Source of the DNA: Chlamydomonas sphaeroides
Lineage: Eukaryota > Chlorophyta > Chlorophyceae > Chlamydomonadales > Chlamydomonadaceae
Length of the DNA stretch: 64,000 bases
Assembly: GCA_001662425.1 (NCBI GenBank)
Contig: BDDC01000221.1
Span: forward strand, 1-64,000
Direction: 5' to 3'
Below are positions 1 through 11,549 of the stretch, piece by piece. The position numbers and the translations under genes were made by a program. Each line of letters opens with the position of its first letter. Position 1 is the first letter of the stretch. Under the pieces are notes generated by a model that was not told where the DNA came from, ran no database searches, and worked only from the letters and a program-made list of their open reading frames with translations.

Positions 1-313
1 CGCCGGCAGCGGTCGAGTCGCGGGTCGCGCCGTTGCCTTGGCGCCAGAGCCGTCGGTGACTGCGGCAAGAGCTGCCAGCGGTGGCACCTGAGCTGCCAGC
101 TGTGGCACCTAAGCTGCCAGCGGCAGCCCCGCTGCTTCTGGCGGCGGCGCCGGTGCTGCCGACGGCGACGTCAGGCATGCTGGCGGCCGCGTCAGTGCTG
201 TCGGCCGCCTTGTCGAGCTCGGAACCTGGGGCGCATCCCAGCAGTGCGGCGAGGTGCGGCGCCGAGGCCTGCAGGTCTGCTCGGTCGGCGTCAATGACGC
301 GCAGCTCCTTGAG
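1..313 (-). CDS. possible partial exon, unknown protein (runs off the left edge)
   Basis: Read on the minus strand, the frame entered after a possible acceptor (AGGTCAG) at 314 stays open to the window edge. It begins LKELRVIDADRADLQA, which resembles a leucine-rich-repeat segment, and continues into a short alanine/glycine/serine repeat of the type AGSSGATAGSS. No start or stop codon is visible, so it would be an internal exon of a gene extending left of the window. I do not recognise a family. The repeated tail may simply be high-GC low-complexity DNA, and an overlapping plus-strand frame is also open. Low confidence. Confidence 0.28.
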
Positions 314-1564
314 CTGACCTCCGCTTGGCGAGGTCTGTGGCAGGCCTGAGACGGAACGTTATCTCAAGAGGGCGACATGAGCGCTGAATCATGCCTATGA
401 CTAGTACCTGCAGATCCCTTCGGAAGCACAACAGAGCCGGGGCTGGGGGACGGGTTCGGGGTATAGTTACCGTACACGTGCACGCGCCATGCAAGATTAC
501 CTGTAGGACGCGAGCACATGCGGCAACACGCCTGGCGACACCAGCGAAGATACGCCCTTGTAGCGCGCGGCCAGGGGAGGGGCCCTGCGCGCGGCGGCCT
601 GGCCTGGCGCCTCCATGGCCGCTCAACTGGAGATGAACCTGGCTGTCCGTTGCCCTACGCAGCGGCTTCAAGTAGCTGAATCCTAGCTATTTCACATCTG
701 CATGGGTGTAGCCTTCGACGGTCCGCCGGCTTTGATGGTCCGCCGGTTGCATAACCGTGTCTGCCGTACCAACTCTCCCTGTGTTTCGAACGCTCCCTGA
801 GCTCCGGTGTAGCTGCCTACGTGCTTCACACGCCAGGCTGCACCATCTCAACAGCTGGAGGCCTCAGGATCATGGGAATCCCCCCCTTGCATTCTCGCCC
901 TACCTCCAGATGTCAACGATTAGAGAATGTTGCACTGCCCACAGCGGACCTGGTCTTGCGTTGCCCGCATACAACCGCCGCAGGCATCAGACAATCACGC
1001 CAACATTGCGCCATGCACTTGCAGGCTGTCAACGCGACACCACAAGCCCGCACAAACCTCGAAGAGGCATCCCTGCTGACGCCACCCCAGCACAGCAGAC
1101 GCGATGCAAGGCCCACCCCACGGGCCCAGCACGCCGCCGACACCCTAATACTGCACCACTTGTCCACAGGCATACCGCGTACCTGCACCTTTATGCAAAG
1201 CCGCCCACCGGCCCGGCCGGCGCGCGCCGGCGCCCCATGCAAGCCCACAGCGCCGCCCCGGCCCGGGCCGCGGCTCAACCCAACCCCGCCTCACACCACC
1301 CCCTGCCCCCACATGGGAGGGACCCCCTGCCCCACTGCCATCCTAGCGGCCCCGCCCCAGCCTAGCAATACCCCATCCCCGCCCAACAAAACCACACCAC
1401 AACCACACGTGCGCACGGCGCCGCCCCTGTCAGGCGGCCGCCTCCACTGCGCGCGCGATGCCGCCGCCACAACCCGCCGGTGCGCCAGGGCGGCGTGCGC
1501 CGCGCAGCACCACGCGGCACGGGCCCCGCCGCCCTTGCCGCAGCCCGCCCTAGGCCAGCTGCGT
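314..1564. other. gene-free stretch and SHMT 3' flank
   Basis: No convincing gene. The upper part must contain the 3' UTR of the minus-strand SHMT gene, whose stop is at 1565-1567, although I see no minus-strand TGTAA signal here. Long open frames on the plus strand (for example 821-1996) have compositionally biased translations and run through SHMT coding exons, so they look like GC-driven shadows. Confidence 0.5.
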
Positions 1565-4500
1565 TCAGTTCTTGTAGCGCATCGTGGCCTTCTCGAAGCC
1601 TATCGTGGGGAAGCGCATGGCGAAGGCCTCCACGTCCTTCTTGAGCGCGCTCACGTCGGCGGGCACCTGCAGCATGCAACACACGCAAAAAGGGGTTCAA
1701 GCACATCTGCGGCGTGTGCGGGTCACCCGAGGCGCGCGCGCCACAGGGACGCAGCAAGTGCCGGCCTCGCGGCCTGTGCCTGCGGCCCCCGGACCGCACC
1801 GGTACGTCTGCAGCTGCGTGCGGACACGACCCCTTCCGGCTGCGCTGCACACGTGATGGGTAACGCCCACACAGCAGGCGAGGCGCCCGGCCGCACCTCC
1901 TTGACGAGCGCCTCGCGGAACTCCTTGAGCTTGGGGTACTGCTTCTTGAGCCCGACCGCGATGTTAACCGCGCGGTCCACGAAATCAGCCACCTGATCGC
2001 GTGAGGGCCGCAGAGCGCACCCCGTCAGTCCGTACGCCGTACTCCACCCCGCCACCCAGCAGCCCCCCACACGCGTGCCGGTGCGCGCAGCACCGGCACA
2101 CCGTCAGGCCTCGCCCAAACCCGCAGAGGCCCGCCGCGCACCTGCTCAAAGTCCGACTCCACGAAGCCGCGGCTGGTGAGCGCGGGGGAGCCCATGCGCA
2201 GGCCGCCCGGCACCAGCGCGCTCACGTCGCCGGGCACCGTGTTCTTGTTGGCCGCAATGTGGGCCAGCTCCAGCACCCGCTCCACGCGAGAGCCGTCCAC
2301 GCCCTGCAGCAGCCGGGAGCGTTACGCGGGCGGGCACAGGCACTTGCGGCACACAGGGGGCGCGTGGCATGCGGACAGTGCAGCGGGCATGGGCGCTGCA
2401 TGCGTGCAGACAGGGAGCGGCCGGCGGCAGGTCCGGGTACGAGAATGCAGGGACGGGAGCACGGGCGCCGCATGTGAGGCGGCGGGGCGGTCGGCACCAT
2501 GGAAGGCTGTGATCCGTGGGCGGGGTTGGGGGGTAGCGCCCCCGGGCGGTGAGCCCAGGGCGCTGATCCCGCCCGCACCTTGGGGCGCAGGTCGACCAGC
2601 ACAATGTGGTTGTCGGTGCCGCCCGACACCAGCTTGAAGCCGCGGGCCGCCAGGGCCTTAGCAAGCGCCTGGCTGTTGGACAGCACCTGTTGACGGACAG
2701 AAGGGCCAAGGGTTGGCGACATGGTGTGTGCTGGTCGCCGCGGGCGGTTGGGCTGGGCCGGGACCGCGTGGGGGCGGCGGCACCTGTGCGCACACAGGGC
2801 GCGGTGCGTCGGCGGCCGCTTCCTTTCTGCGGCGCACCTGCTTCTGGTAGGACTTGAACTCGGGGGTGGCCGCCTGCTTGAGCGCGCAGGCCAGGCCGCT
2901 GATGGTGTGGTTGTGGGGGCCACCCTGCGAGGGGCACACGAGGGGCAGCCACACGGTTAACACATGATCATATCCTATGCTCAGCCCCTGACCGCCCCCC
3001 CCTGGTGCCCGCTGGTGCGCGCCCGCACTCCCCGGCACGAACCCGCCCCAGCACCCCTCACCAACCCCCACCTGCAGGCCGGGGAAGACCGCGAAGTTGA
3101 TCTTGTCCTCGATGTCGTACATGATCGGCTTGCCGGTCTTGGCGTCCGTGCGGCGCACGCCCTTGCGGAAGAAGATCATGGCGCCGCGCGGGCCGCGCAG
3201 CGACTTGTGCGTGGTGGTGGTCACCACGTCGGCGTAGCCGAAGGGCGAGGGCACCAGGTCCGCCGCCACCAGGCCGCTGATGTGGGCCATGTCGGCCAGC
3301 AGCCAGGCGCCCACCTGGCGGCAGCCGGGGGAGGGAACGGGACGGGGAAGGGTTGGTGTGAAAGGGCACGGAGCCACGGACGCTATGGGGAAGCTTCGTT
3401 GGTAGGGTTCTGTAGCAGGGGGTGGAGCGTGCGACCCGCAGCGTACGCGCGCATTGCTGCCGGGCCAGAGGCCGAGGAGGGGATGGGAAGGGGGCAGGTG
3501 CTGGGGGAGCCATGGGCTGGGCTTGCATGCGAGCAAGCCCCGGGTTGCGGCGGTGAAGTGCACACTGGCGCGCGAGGGGTGCGATGGGTTGGGCAGGCGG
3601 TGGCGACGGCGCTGCGCAGGCGGGCTGCTGGAGCCCAGGAGGCGGGGTCGTGGCAAGCAGACGCCAGGCGTCAGCCGACGCCAGGCCGGCTGTGCCGCCA
3701 CGCCCTGCTGGCTGGCTGTGCTACTGGCATCGCGGCAAGGGGCGCTGCGGGGGCTGCAGGCGCCCGCGAAAGCGCGCATCGGGACTCCTGCGCCACTCGC
3801 ACACGAGTACGCCGCCAGCGGAGCAGCTGGCGACGCTTCGCTGCCGCCACGCGGCCACACCGCCTGCCGCCGCCAGCGCGGCCAAGCTCGCGCTGCCTGC
3901 GTCAACAGAGGCCGCCTGATCCTGCCGGCTGCTGCCAAGCCTTGGCGTGCCGCCAGGCGCTGCGCTCCAGCTCCGGCGCCCGCTGACCGCGCTGCCATCA
4001 TCATGTTGCGCAGCGCCCTGCCTCCCGTGCAGCGCCAGCCCTCTCATTGCGCGGCACGGCCGCCATGCCTCGCCACAGCGCAAGTTGACGCTCTTCCTCA
4101 CCAGGTCCCTTCCCCTCCGCTTCCCATGCTCCCAGCCCCGCGCGCCTCGGCCGCACCTTGTCGGCAATGGCGCGCATGCGGGGGTAGTCGTAGTGGCGGG
4201 TGTAGGCCGAGGCGCCTGCGATGCGGGGCCGCCAGCAGCGTCAGCAACCAAACCCAATCCCCAACCCATGGGCCGCCTGCGCCCCCTACATGCCAGGCTC
4301 CAGCCTGCTCATGCTGCCTGCACGGGCTCCGCTGCTCTCCAGCGCCGACCCAACACGCAGCCCGCCTGGGCGCTGCGCTGCAGGTGCGTCCCCGGCACGT
4401 GCCGCGCCGGCCCCGCCCCTGGCCCTCTCTGCCGTGGCCCTGCCCTCCGGCGCCCATGCCACCCGGTGTCGCACCCACCCGCGACAATGAGCTTGGGCCG

Positions 4501-6510
4501 GAACAGCACCGCGGTGCGCTCCAGCATGTCGTAGTCGATCAGGCCCGTCTCCTCGTTCAGGCGGTACGGCATTTGCTGCGGGAGCGAGAGCGACGCGGGC
4601 GGCAGCGGCAGCGGCCGGCGCGGTAGGGCGTGCACGTCAGGCAGGGGCACAGGGCACAGTGCGTGGGGTGCTGCTGGCTCATGCCGCTGGCCGGGCCGCG
4701 CCTCCCTGCTCCTCTGCAGCGCCCACCTGTAGTCCCACCTCTAGTCCCGCCCGCCGCATCCAGCACCACATAGCCCGCCAAGCTGACCATTCCAGCCGCC
4801 CATGTCATTCCATCCATCCTGCCCCCACCCCTGGCCCCGACAAGCCCGCACCTCGAAGTAGATCGAGGTGGCGCTGATCTTCTTGGTGTCGGTCTGGTAG
4901 CCGTGGCTCAAGTGGCCGCCGTGGGGCAGGTCCAGAGCCATGATGCGGTCGTGCGGCTGCAGCAGCGCCGTGTAGACCTGGGGCAACATCAATGGGCACG
5001 AGTGGCAGGGAGGCGAGAGTTGCGCAACAGGAATGACGGGCTACAAACGAGAGCGGAGGGACTCGTCATGGGACCACCAAGGGCTCCGCAGGGCCCCCCC
5101 CTCCAGGCGGGCTCGAGCAGCTCCGAGGTTGGGCATCACCGTCCCTGTTGCTCAATTATTTCCCGCTCCCAGCTGCAGCCCGCACCTGGAAGTTGGACGG
5201 CGAGCCCGACAGCGACTGCACGTTGACGCCCCAGTTGGCGGGGTCCAGGTGGAAGGCCTTGAGCGCACGTTCCTGCGCGGCAGCGCGTGGGAGAGGGAAG
5301 GGCGCAGGAGTAGGGAAGCGTTGTGGGCGGGGCGGGTGAGGCAGAGGGCGTGTACGGTTGCGCAGGCCGCTGGGTGACACGAGCAGCTGCGGCGCGTGGA
5401 GGGCAGGGCGCGGCAAAGGGCAGCGCGGCGCCGCCTGGCCCAGGTGTGTAGCCACGGGTCACAGCTTGAGTCGCCCCGACGGGCTCGCAGCTGTTGCAGC
5501 CCGGATACGGTGGTTGCAGTACTGGCCGCGCTCCTTGTGCAGCAGGTGGGCTTTGTGTTGTAAGCGTCGGGCGGGGGTCAGCAGCACCAGCCCCGCAGGA
5601 TCCACCGAAGCTGCAGTGCCGCCATCGAGGCACCTGCAGCAGGGCGGCCTCGGCCTATGCGCAGGCGGGGGCGCCCGACGCTTGCTCTTGCCCTCTGAGC
5701 GATCCCACTACCCCGCAACTGGCATAGGCGGCCGCCCCGCCCTGGCTCTTGCCCTCTGCTCGAGGCCACCACCCCGCACCTGGCACAGGCGCTCCGCCAT
5801 GTCAATGAACTCGTTGCCACCATAGTAGCGGGCGCCGGGGTAGCCCTCCGAGTACTTGTTGGTCATGACCGAGCCCACAGCCTCCATCACCGACGCGGAG
5901 ACGAAGTTCTCCGACGGGATGAGCTCCAGACCCTGAAAAGGTAAAGGTTGGCGATTTAAGCGGACCCGCAAGTGCGCGGGCTCGCGGGAGGGGTGGCACG
6001 GCAAAACTCGGGCGTCGGGTCAGCGGGGGCCCCACATGCCGACCTTAAACTGGCGGTTCTTCTCCTTCTCGATGATGTCATACAGATCTGGGTCGACCTC
6101 AGCAAGAGAAGCATTGAGCACCTTGGGCCACTGCGGAGGCCAAGGCTTTGGTAAGCCAAATGCGAGCGCGCGCAAGCGGCCAGGGACGCACCGTAACGTG
6201 GGCCCGCCCCGAATCCTTCTGGTAACGTGAGTAGTCGTCCTCGTTCGAAGGGGCGGGCTGCGAGGAGCAACGTGAGGGTCAGCGTGCTGTCGCCCCTCAA
6301 CGCACCCAGCACGTCTTGCACACCTGAGCAGCGAACCAGCGCTGCTGGGCCAGCTCCTGCGCAGAGATCACTTGAACGAGTCAGGTCGTGAGCTAGGTGG
6401 AACGTGTGCCAGGGTGGCGTGGCAGCATGCGCACAACTCACAGTGCCCTGGCGCGCCGATAGCGCACGCAGGCAGAGCTGAGCGCCCTTAGAGCGCAGCA
6501 TGGTCGCCAT
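1565..6510 (-). CDS. SHMT: serine hydroxymethyltransferase, mitochondrial type
   Basis: This PLP enzyme interconverts serine and glycine using tetrahydrofolate; in mitochondria of green algae it works with glycine decarboxylase in photorespiration. About 15 exons can be read. The first (start at 6510, MATMLRSKGAQLCLRALSAR) is basic and serine-rich like a mitochondrial presequence. Family motifs follow in order: GLELIPSENFVSASV, YSEGYPGARYYGG, NVQSLSGSPSNFQ, LDLPHGGHLSHG, WLLADMAHISGLVA (PLP-contacting Asp and His), TTTTHKSLRGPRG (Schiff-base lysine), GGPHNHTISGLA and GGLRMGSPALTSRG. The protein ends EKATMRYKN with TGA at 1567-1565. The estimated length of about 520 residues is normal for the family, and all catalytic motifs are intact. 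Mitochondrial targeting is inferred from the leader only. The nearest right-hand gene, NDUFA13, is also mitochondrial. Confidence 0.96.
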
Positions 6511-7561
6511 GTTTGTTGGGGTGAAGGAACTACCGAGACTTCGGGTTGACAGCGTTGTTCCCTCCAACAGACTGCATGGGGGCAATTTCGCGCAGGCCGC
6601 GTACCCGGACGCTACCGCCGTGCCAATTCAAAGCCAGCAACCTTATCGGTAAAAGCAAGCAACGCTGGGGGCTAGTGCAAATGGCACCTTCCCAGCCCTG
6701 GCTTCCCCCGGCACGTCTCGGCGCGTCCCGGCAAGCTGGTGCTGACGTGAGAGCTACTTCAACTTCAAGGCCTCGCAGATGGACATCGCAAGCCCAGCGT
6801 AGCTCCGGCCCAGGAACTCTCAGAGCAGGCCTGTTCGGGCCACGGCCCACCTCGGCCTCTTACGCGTTGGGGCCCTGTGGGGTCAACTGGCCTTCCCGTC
6901 GCCGAGCTTGTTACGTTACAGGTACCCGATCCCAAATCAGTGCTCAGCGCTGCGCAGCAGCTCCCTTCCCCACTATGCACGACACGCCGCAACCCAACCC
7001 TCTATCTTGTTGATAAGCTTTACAGCTGGCCCGCGCCGACACGGCGACAGCCGCTAGCGCCGGCCGCAGCCATCCCACCACGCCACCTCCAGCCATCACA
7101 CCTCGCTAGAGCCAATCCTGCCGGACAGGCAGCCGCGCGGCAGCGGACATCGCCGCGCCCTGAGCGCACGCTGGCGCTGCGCTCGCAGCTTCTCTCCTCG
7201 GGATGCATGCAGCACAGCACGCATCGCGCGCACACACCCCAGTGTCCGTGCAGGGCCCTGACTGTGTGAGCTTCTGGAGCAACACACGGCCAGCTGGTCG
7301 AGTGGCTGCTGCCGCGGCGCCACGCCAGCGCTGGATGCAGCCGCGGCCGCCAGCGGCAGATGTCACGCCTTGCACAACCGCAACGCCAGCTCCGAACTCG
7401 GGCAACGCCCGTGCAGCTGCAACAAGTATTGCCGTCGCCACTGCTGCTGCTGCGCTGCCTGCGGAGCGGCCACTTTCTGCCAGCAGTACGCCAGCTCCGC
7501 CCGCCCGCGGCCACAGGGCGCCAGGCCCGACCGCCGGGCCGCGTTCCCGCCAGCAGCGCGT
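6511..7561. other. SHMT promoter side and NDUFA13 3' flank
   Basis: This spacer lies between the SHMT start (6510) and the NDUFA13 stop (7562). No gene is supported. It should hold the SHMT promoter and 5' UTR and the NDUFA13 3' UTR; minus-strand TGTAA words occur at 7020-7024 and 6916-6920. Confidence 0.5.
7020..7024 (-). terminator. TGTAA poly(A) signal candidate for NDUFA13
   Basis: TTACA on the plus strand reads TGTAA on the minus strand, the usual chlorophycean polyadenylation signal. It lies about 540 nt downstream of the NDUFA13 stop. A second copy at 6916-6920 is an alternative. Confidence 0.4.
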
Positions 7562-8677
7562 TTAGATGAGCGGGCGCTTGTCCCAAGACTCCAGCGGCGG
7601 CAGCCACCGGTTGCGCGAGGTGGACTCGCCCACCTTCCAGCCGGGCACCTGCGCATACGGGTGGGGCCATCACAAGCTATTGGCCAAGCCGCTCAAGCAC
7701 GCACTTCAGCCGTGGGCTCCAACACAGAAGCTTCCCCTATCGACGTAAGCGGGCCACTGTGTATCCATGCCACAGCACATGCGGGGCAGTACGTTTATGT
7801 ATGCTGGCCGCGCTGAGGCGCGCACGCAGGGGTGCGTCGACTCGGGCCATTATTGCGCAGAAGCTGCAACAGCCAGCAACCATGCCGCCACGGCGGCCGC
7901 CTGCGCGCTGCCGTCAGGGTGTGTCAATTCAATAGAATGCGCAACTACTCACGTTCTTCATAATCTTGGCCTCCTCCTCGCGCTCCTTGCGCAGGTGCTC
8001 CAGATACCTGCAGCCACAGAGCACCCGCCGCGTTAGGGCGTTCTGCCACCATCCCCCTACCCGGCAGCTCGACGGCGCTCTCCCTTCCACCGCTGCACCA
8101 CGCCCTTCGAGCCAGTTGCTCTGCACGCAACCTGGGGCACACCTGAGGTCCCACTCCGCTTGCAACACAGGGTGCACGATTTTGCGCACGGTGTGGATTT
8201 CGTCGGCCTCGAACCTGCAGAGAACGCGAGTTAAAGCTGAAGCGTGCTGCAATGTATGACACGCATGCAGCGTTTACGGAGCACCGCACCTCTTCTCAAC
8301 GCGCTGCTCGCTCAGCTGTGGAGCGAAGGAGCAGCGTTCCAGCGTGAGGAATGCTGCATGTGCCATTCAAGAAAACAGGCAGCAGCTTGCCACGCACCTT
8401 GTAGAAGCCATAGCCCATGATGGCCGCGAGCCCCGCAAAGATGGCCACACCGGTCGGCCCGGTGCTCGGCAGGCGCCGCTCAATGCGGATCGAGGGGAAG
8501 CCACCCGGTGGCGGGGCGTCTTGAACGATGGGCAAGTCCTTCACGGACTGCGAGGGAGAATGCGCCGATAGAGCGTGAGCCTCCACGCTGCTCCGCGCCG
8601 CCAATGCATCAACGCTTTTGTTATCATAGTTAACACACCTTCATGCCGGGAAACCCGCGCTTCAAGACCTCGGTCAT
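7562..8677 (-). CDS. NDUFA13: NADH:ubiquinone oxidoreductase subunit B16.6 / NDUFA13 (GRIM-19)
   Basis: Accessory subunit of mitochondrial complex I, a one-span inner-membrane protein needed for assembly. Exon 1 starts at 8677 (MTEVLKRGFPGMK). Exon 2 carries the family hallmark VKDLPIVQDAPPPGGFP and the single membrane helix GVAIFAGLAAIMGYGFY. Further exons give LSEQRVEKR, FEADEIHTVRKIVHPVLQ and EHLRKEREEEAKIMK. The last exon gives PGWKVGESTSRNRW and ends KRPLI with TAA at 7564-7562. Splice phases agree between neighbours and the total is about 142 residues, normal for this family. Like many GRIM-19 proteins it has no cleavable presequence visible. It lies in the same orientation as SHMT and SURF1. 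Confidence 0.94.
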
Positions 8678-9621
8678 GGTAGCGTGTTTGGGGCGCTGGC
8701 CCCCACTACAAGCTCGCTTGGTATGGTGCGGGCTGCTCGCCCTGTTTCGAACTAGAGCCGAATGCGGGTTACGCGGTCACGCGGGGCCGCAGCACGAGGG
8801 CACGCTCACTACCTGTACGGCCCGCATAGAGGCGGCAGGGGAGGCCCCTTGCCTCCCCTGGGACGAGGCTCCCCTGGTATCACGCCCCGGCTGTCCCTCT
8901 ACAATGATCTAAACCAACCCCTTCACTGTTCTCACGCAGCGTGTTGCAAATTGAAGATGAGTGTATGTGGAGAGCAGAGAGCGGGACATAGGACAGCAGG
9001 GGCCCGGCGGGAACCATCATACTTCAGAACGAACGTGGAAGTCAGAGCCCGCGTACTCTAAGAGTAGACCGGCCCGCATTTTGATGAAGTTTAAGGTGTG
9101 GAGTCGGGGGACGGCTTGGAGTCCTGCGCGGTGAGTTGGGACGACGCGGAAGTGCCCGCAATGCCAGATTGCATGCGGGGGCCATGGCGTGACGCGGGGG
9201 ACCAGGACGGCGCCCGTGCTGCGTGCTGCTGCATTCTAGCACCACGACGGTGGTCCCGAAGGGGTCCTCACGGGTGCACAGCTATTACTGTCGACGCTAA
9301 CAGACCAAGGCGTGGAGGCAAGCAAGCAACACGTCAGCTTACACAACAGACATGAGATGTGTCGTGATGCAGAATGAGATTGCAACAGCGGCAGCTGGCT
9401 GGCACTCCTGCACAGCGGCGCGCCGCCAGCGTGCTGCACCGTTCGGCGTGCACTCGCCTGGACTCCGCGCGCCCACGGAGCACGTTCGCTGGTGACCCAC
9501 ATACCCCCTAACACCCACACCCCACCAGCAATGGCACGCAGTCACATAGCGATTGTCCCTCCCCCAGTCGCATGATCCTTATGAGTAATCCCAAAGGCGT
9601 AAGACCATGTGCCGTCGTGCA
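8678..9621. other. NDUFA13 upstream region; 3' flank of the next minus-strand gene
   Basis: I see no gene here. It contains the NDUFA13 promoter and, near 9339, a minus-strand TGTAA word that fits the end of the uncharacterised gene starting at 9622. Confidence 0.45.
9339..9343 (-). terminator. TGTAA poly(A) signal candidate
   Basis: Minus-strand TGTAA about 280 nt beyond the proposed stop at 9622. It independently supports a minus-strand transcript ending in this region. Confidence 0.4.
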
Positions 9622-11294
9622 TCACTTTGCCGCCTCGTTCTCCTGTTGGAGCGCTGTGGAAGGGCAGCGCACAGTTGCGGCAGGGGTTCCATTGCAGGTC
9701 AGCACGGCAGGTGGTGCGCGTGGGGGCGCAGTGTTCCAGGTAAGCCGTGCAGCGGCCGGCCCTGGCCGAGGACAGTAATACGCGTGACGCGTTGGAGGGG
9801 GACGCGGAATGGGCACGCGGTGGCCCCAAAGGAGAGGACAGCAGCACTACGACACCGCAGCCACGGCTCACCCTGAAGCTCCTTCTCAAACATTGAGTCG
9901 ACCTGGGCGATGGTGGGGCAGAGGTTGAAACACGAGTTGGGGTGTGCCAGGCAGCGTCAGGGTGTAAGGCGGGAGGTGTGCATCGGAATTCTTTGCATTT
10001 GCTGGCCCTGTGCAACGGTGGGTTGCGGTGGTTTGTCTCACATACCTCAGCGATGGTGGGAGTGGCCGCCACGTCCACGTTCGGCTCGGGCTCCGGCTCC
10101 GACGTCTGACGGACGAGGGCAACGACCAGCAACAAGCTCACGGAGGTGGATGGTGGGCAACGCGAGGCACCGCCGGAGCTGGCCCCGGCAGTGACTACTG
10201 CTACGCCACGCCCACACGCCCGTCGCCCAGTCCGCAGAAGCGCTAGGGGCGGCAGCATCTTACCACGTCCGTCGTTGGGTTTGACACTTGCAGTGACACG
10301 CTCCTCTTGAAGCTCGCTATCTTCCCGATAGGCGCTGCGGATGGGGTTTGGGTTTGTATGGGTAAGGCATGGCCGGGAGGGCAGCCCAGGGCAACAAAGG
10401 CTTTGGGTGACGAAGGGGTGCCATGACGTCTTTAGGCAAGGGGCCAACCGACACGGCAAGGGGGCAACAGACACTGATGTGAAAATACCACAGACACCTG
10501 GGATGGTTTATGCTCGTTGGTCAGCCCGCGGCGGCAAGCGTGATTCGGGGCGGTGCAGGGGTGCCAATTGCGGAGGTGCCGGAGCGGCGCACCACTTAAC
10601 AGGCGCCGGCACGAAAGCACTTATCGCCGCCGTGGCATGTTGGTAAGTCGGGGTGTGCAAAGCCGTTGCGTGAAGGCCAACTTTCTGGACATGACCGTTC
10701 CCACCAAACGGTCATCCAATGCTGTTCAACCAACAACGCGACGATGCATGGGTTGTGCGTGGTGTAGAGGAGTGCCAACGGGTAGCGCACGCGCAGCTCT
10801 ACATGCGCTCTCATGTGCACCGTGCAGGCACACCTGGAGCTGGCGCCGCGTCAGCCATCCGGGATATAGTGAGGTTATGAAAGAGGCGCTGACGTAGGGC
10901 ACCTGGTCAGCGAGGTCCTGGTCAAGCCCAAGCGAATGGCACGGGTTAGCAGCAGCAGCTGTGGCCTATAGAGTGCGGGCTATTGACGGTAACGGAGTTG
11001 TGTGCCAGAGAACTAAACAGCCGTGCGATGAAAAGGGGCGGCGTATTTCTTTTGCATGCCCGCCGTTTTCCCCGCCGTCCCCTGCCCGCCTGTGACGTCA
11101 ACCTGTCCTAGGTCGCATCTCCCGCAAGGCGGTGCTGTCCAACTCGCGGGAGTCGGCCTCGACGTTCACATGCCACAGGCGTGCGGCCGTGTGGCCTCGT
11201 CGGCGCGGGCCTCCCACGCGAGCGTGGGAAGGACCTCCTTTACAGCCTCGCGGTCTAGGGCCACCAGCTGCTCCGCAACTGTGATCAGCGTCAT
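9622..11294 (-). CDS. uncharacterised protein, C-terminal exons in phase, 5' end uncertain
   Basis: I do not recognise the family. Four minus-strand exons join in phase with good splice sites: 10264-10334 (PIGKIASFKRSVSLQVS...), 10046-10105 (TSEPEPEPNVDVAATPTIAE), 9872-9902 (VDSMFEKELQ) and 9622-9653 (ALQQENEAAK, then TGA). Together they make an acidic Pro/Glu segment followed by a short, highly charged predicted helix at the C-terminus. A possible first exon starts with ATG at 11294 (MTLITVAEQLVALDREAVKE), but I could not find exons linking it in phase, so the region 10335-11250 is unresolved and the start is a guess. An alternative last acceptor (CAACAG) would give a longer tail ending GGGTIAM. 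No membrane helix or enzyme motif is seen. Confidence 0.38.
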
Positions 11295-11529
11295 GGTGTA
11301 GGGTGTATAGGTGTTTAGTAAGTAAAGAACTGCTGCGGGACTGGATAGGACAGACTGTCTTCACAAAGCCGCGGCGCGAAAGTCGCCCGTCTCCCAGGTA
11401 TGGCTTGGAGGCTTGGGCCAGCGCGCCCCCCTCACCCTGCACTGCCCCCCGCCTTCCCTGCCCCGAAGCGCATGCCTCCCCTTCCCCCTCTCCTACCCCA
11501 GCTACCCCCTGCTCATCATGAATACTTCT

Positions 11530-11534
11530 TTACA
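11530..11534 (-). terminator. TGTAA poly(A) signal candidate near the SURF1 stop
   Basis: Minus-strand TGTAA only about 16 nt after the SURF1 stop, which would give an unusually short 3' UTR. A second minus-strand TGTAA at 11240-11244 is an alternative. Confidence 0.25.
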
Positions 11535-11549
11535 AAACCCCCGCGACTA

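Noticed and set aside
821..1996. 391-codon plus-strand open frame
   Set aside because: Translation is His/Pro/Ala/Arg-rich with no domain and it overlaps the conserved last SHMT exons on the opposite strand; a GC-driven shadow frame.
2658..4004. 448-codon minus-strand open frame as a single gene
   Set aside because: It contains two real SHMT exons in frame, but the rest is intron sequence without family similarity; splice sites GT/AG flank the conserved blocks.
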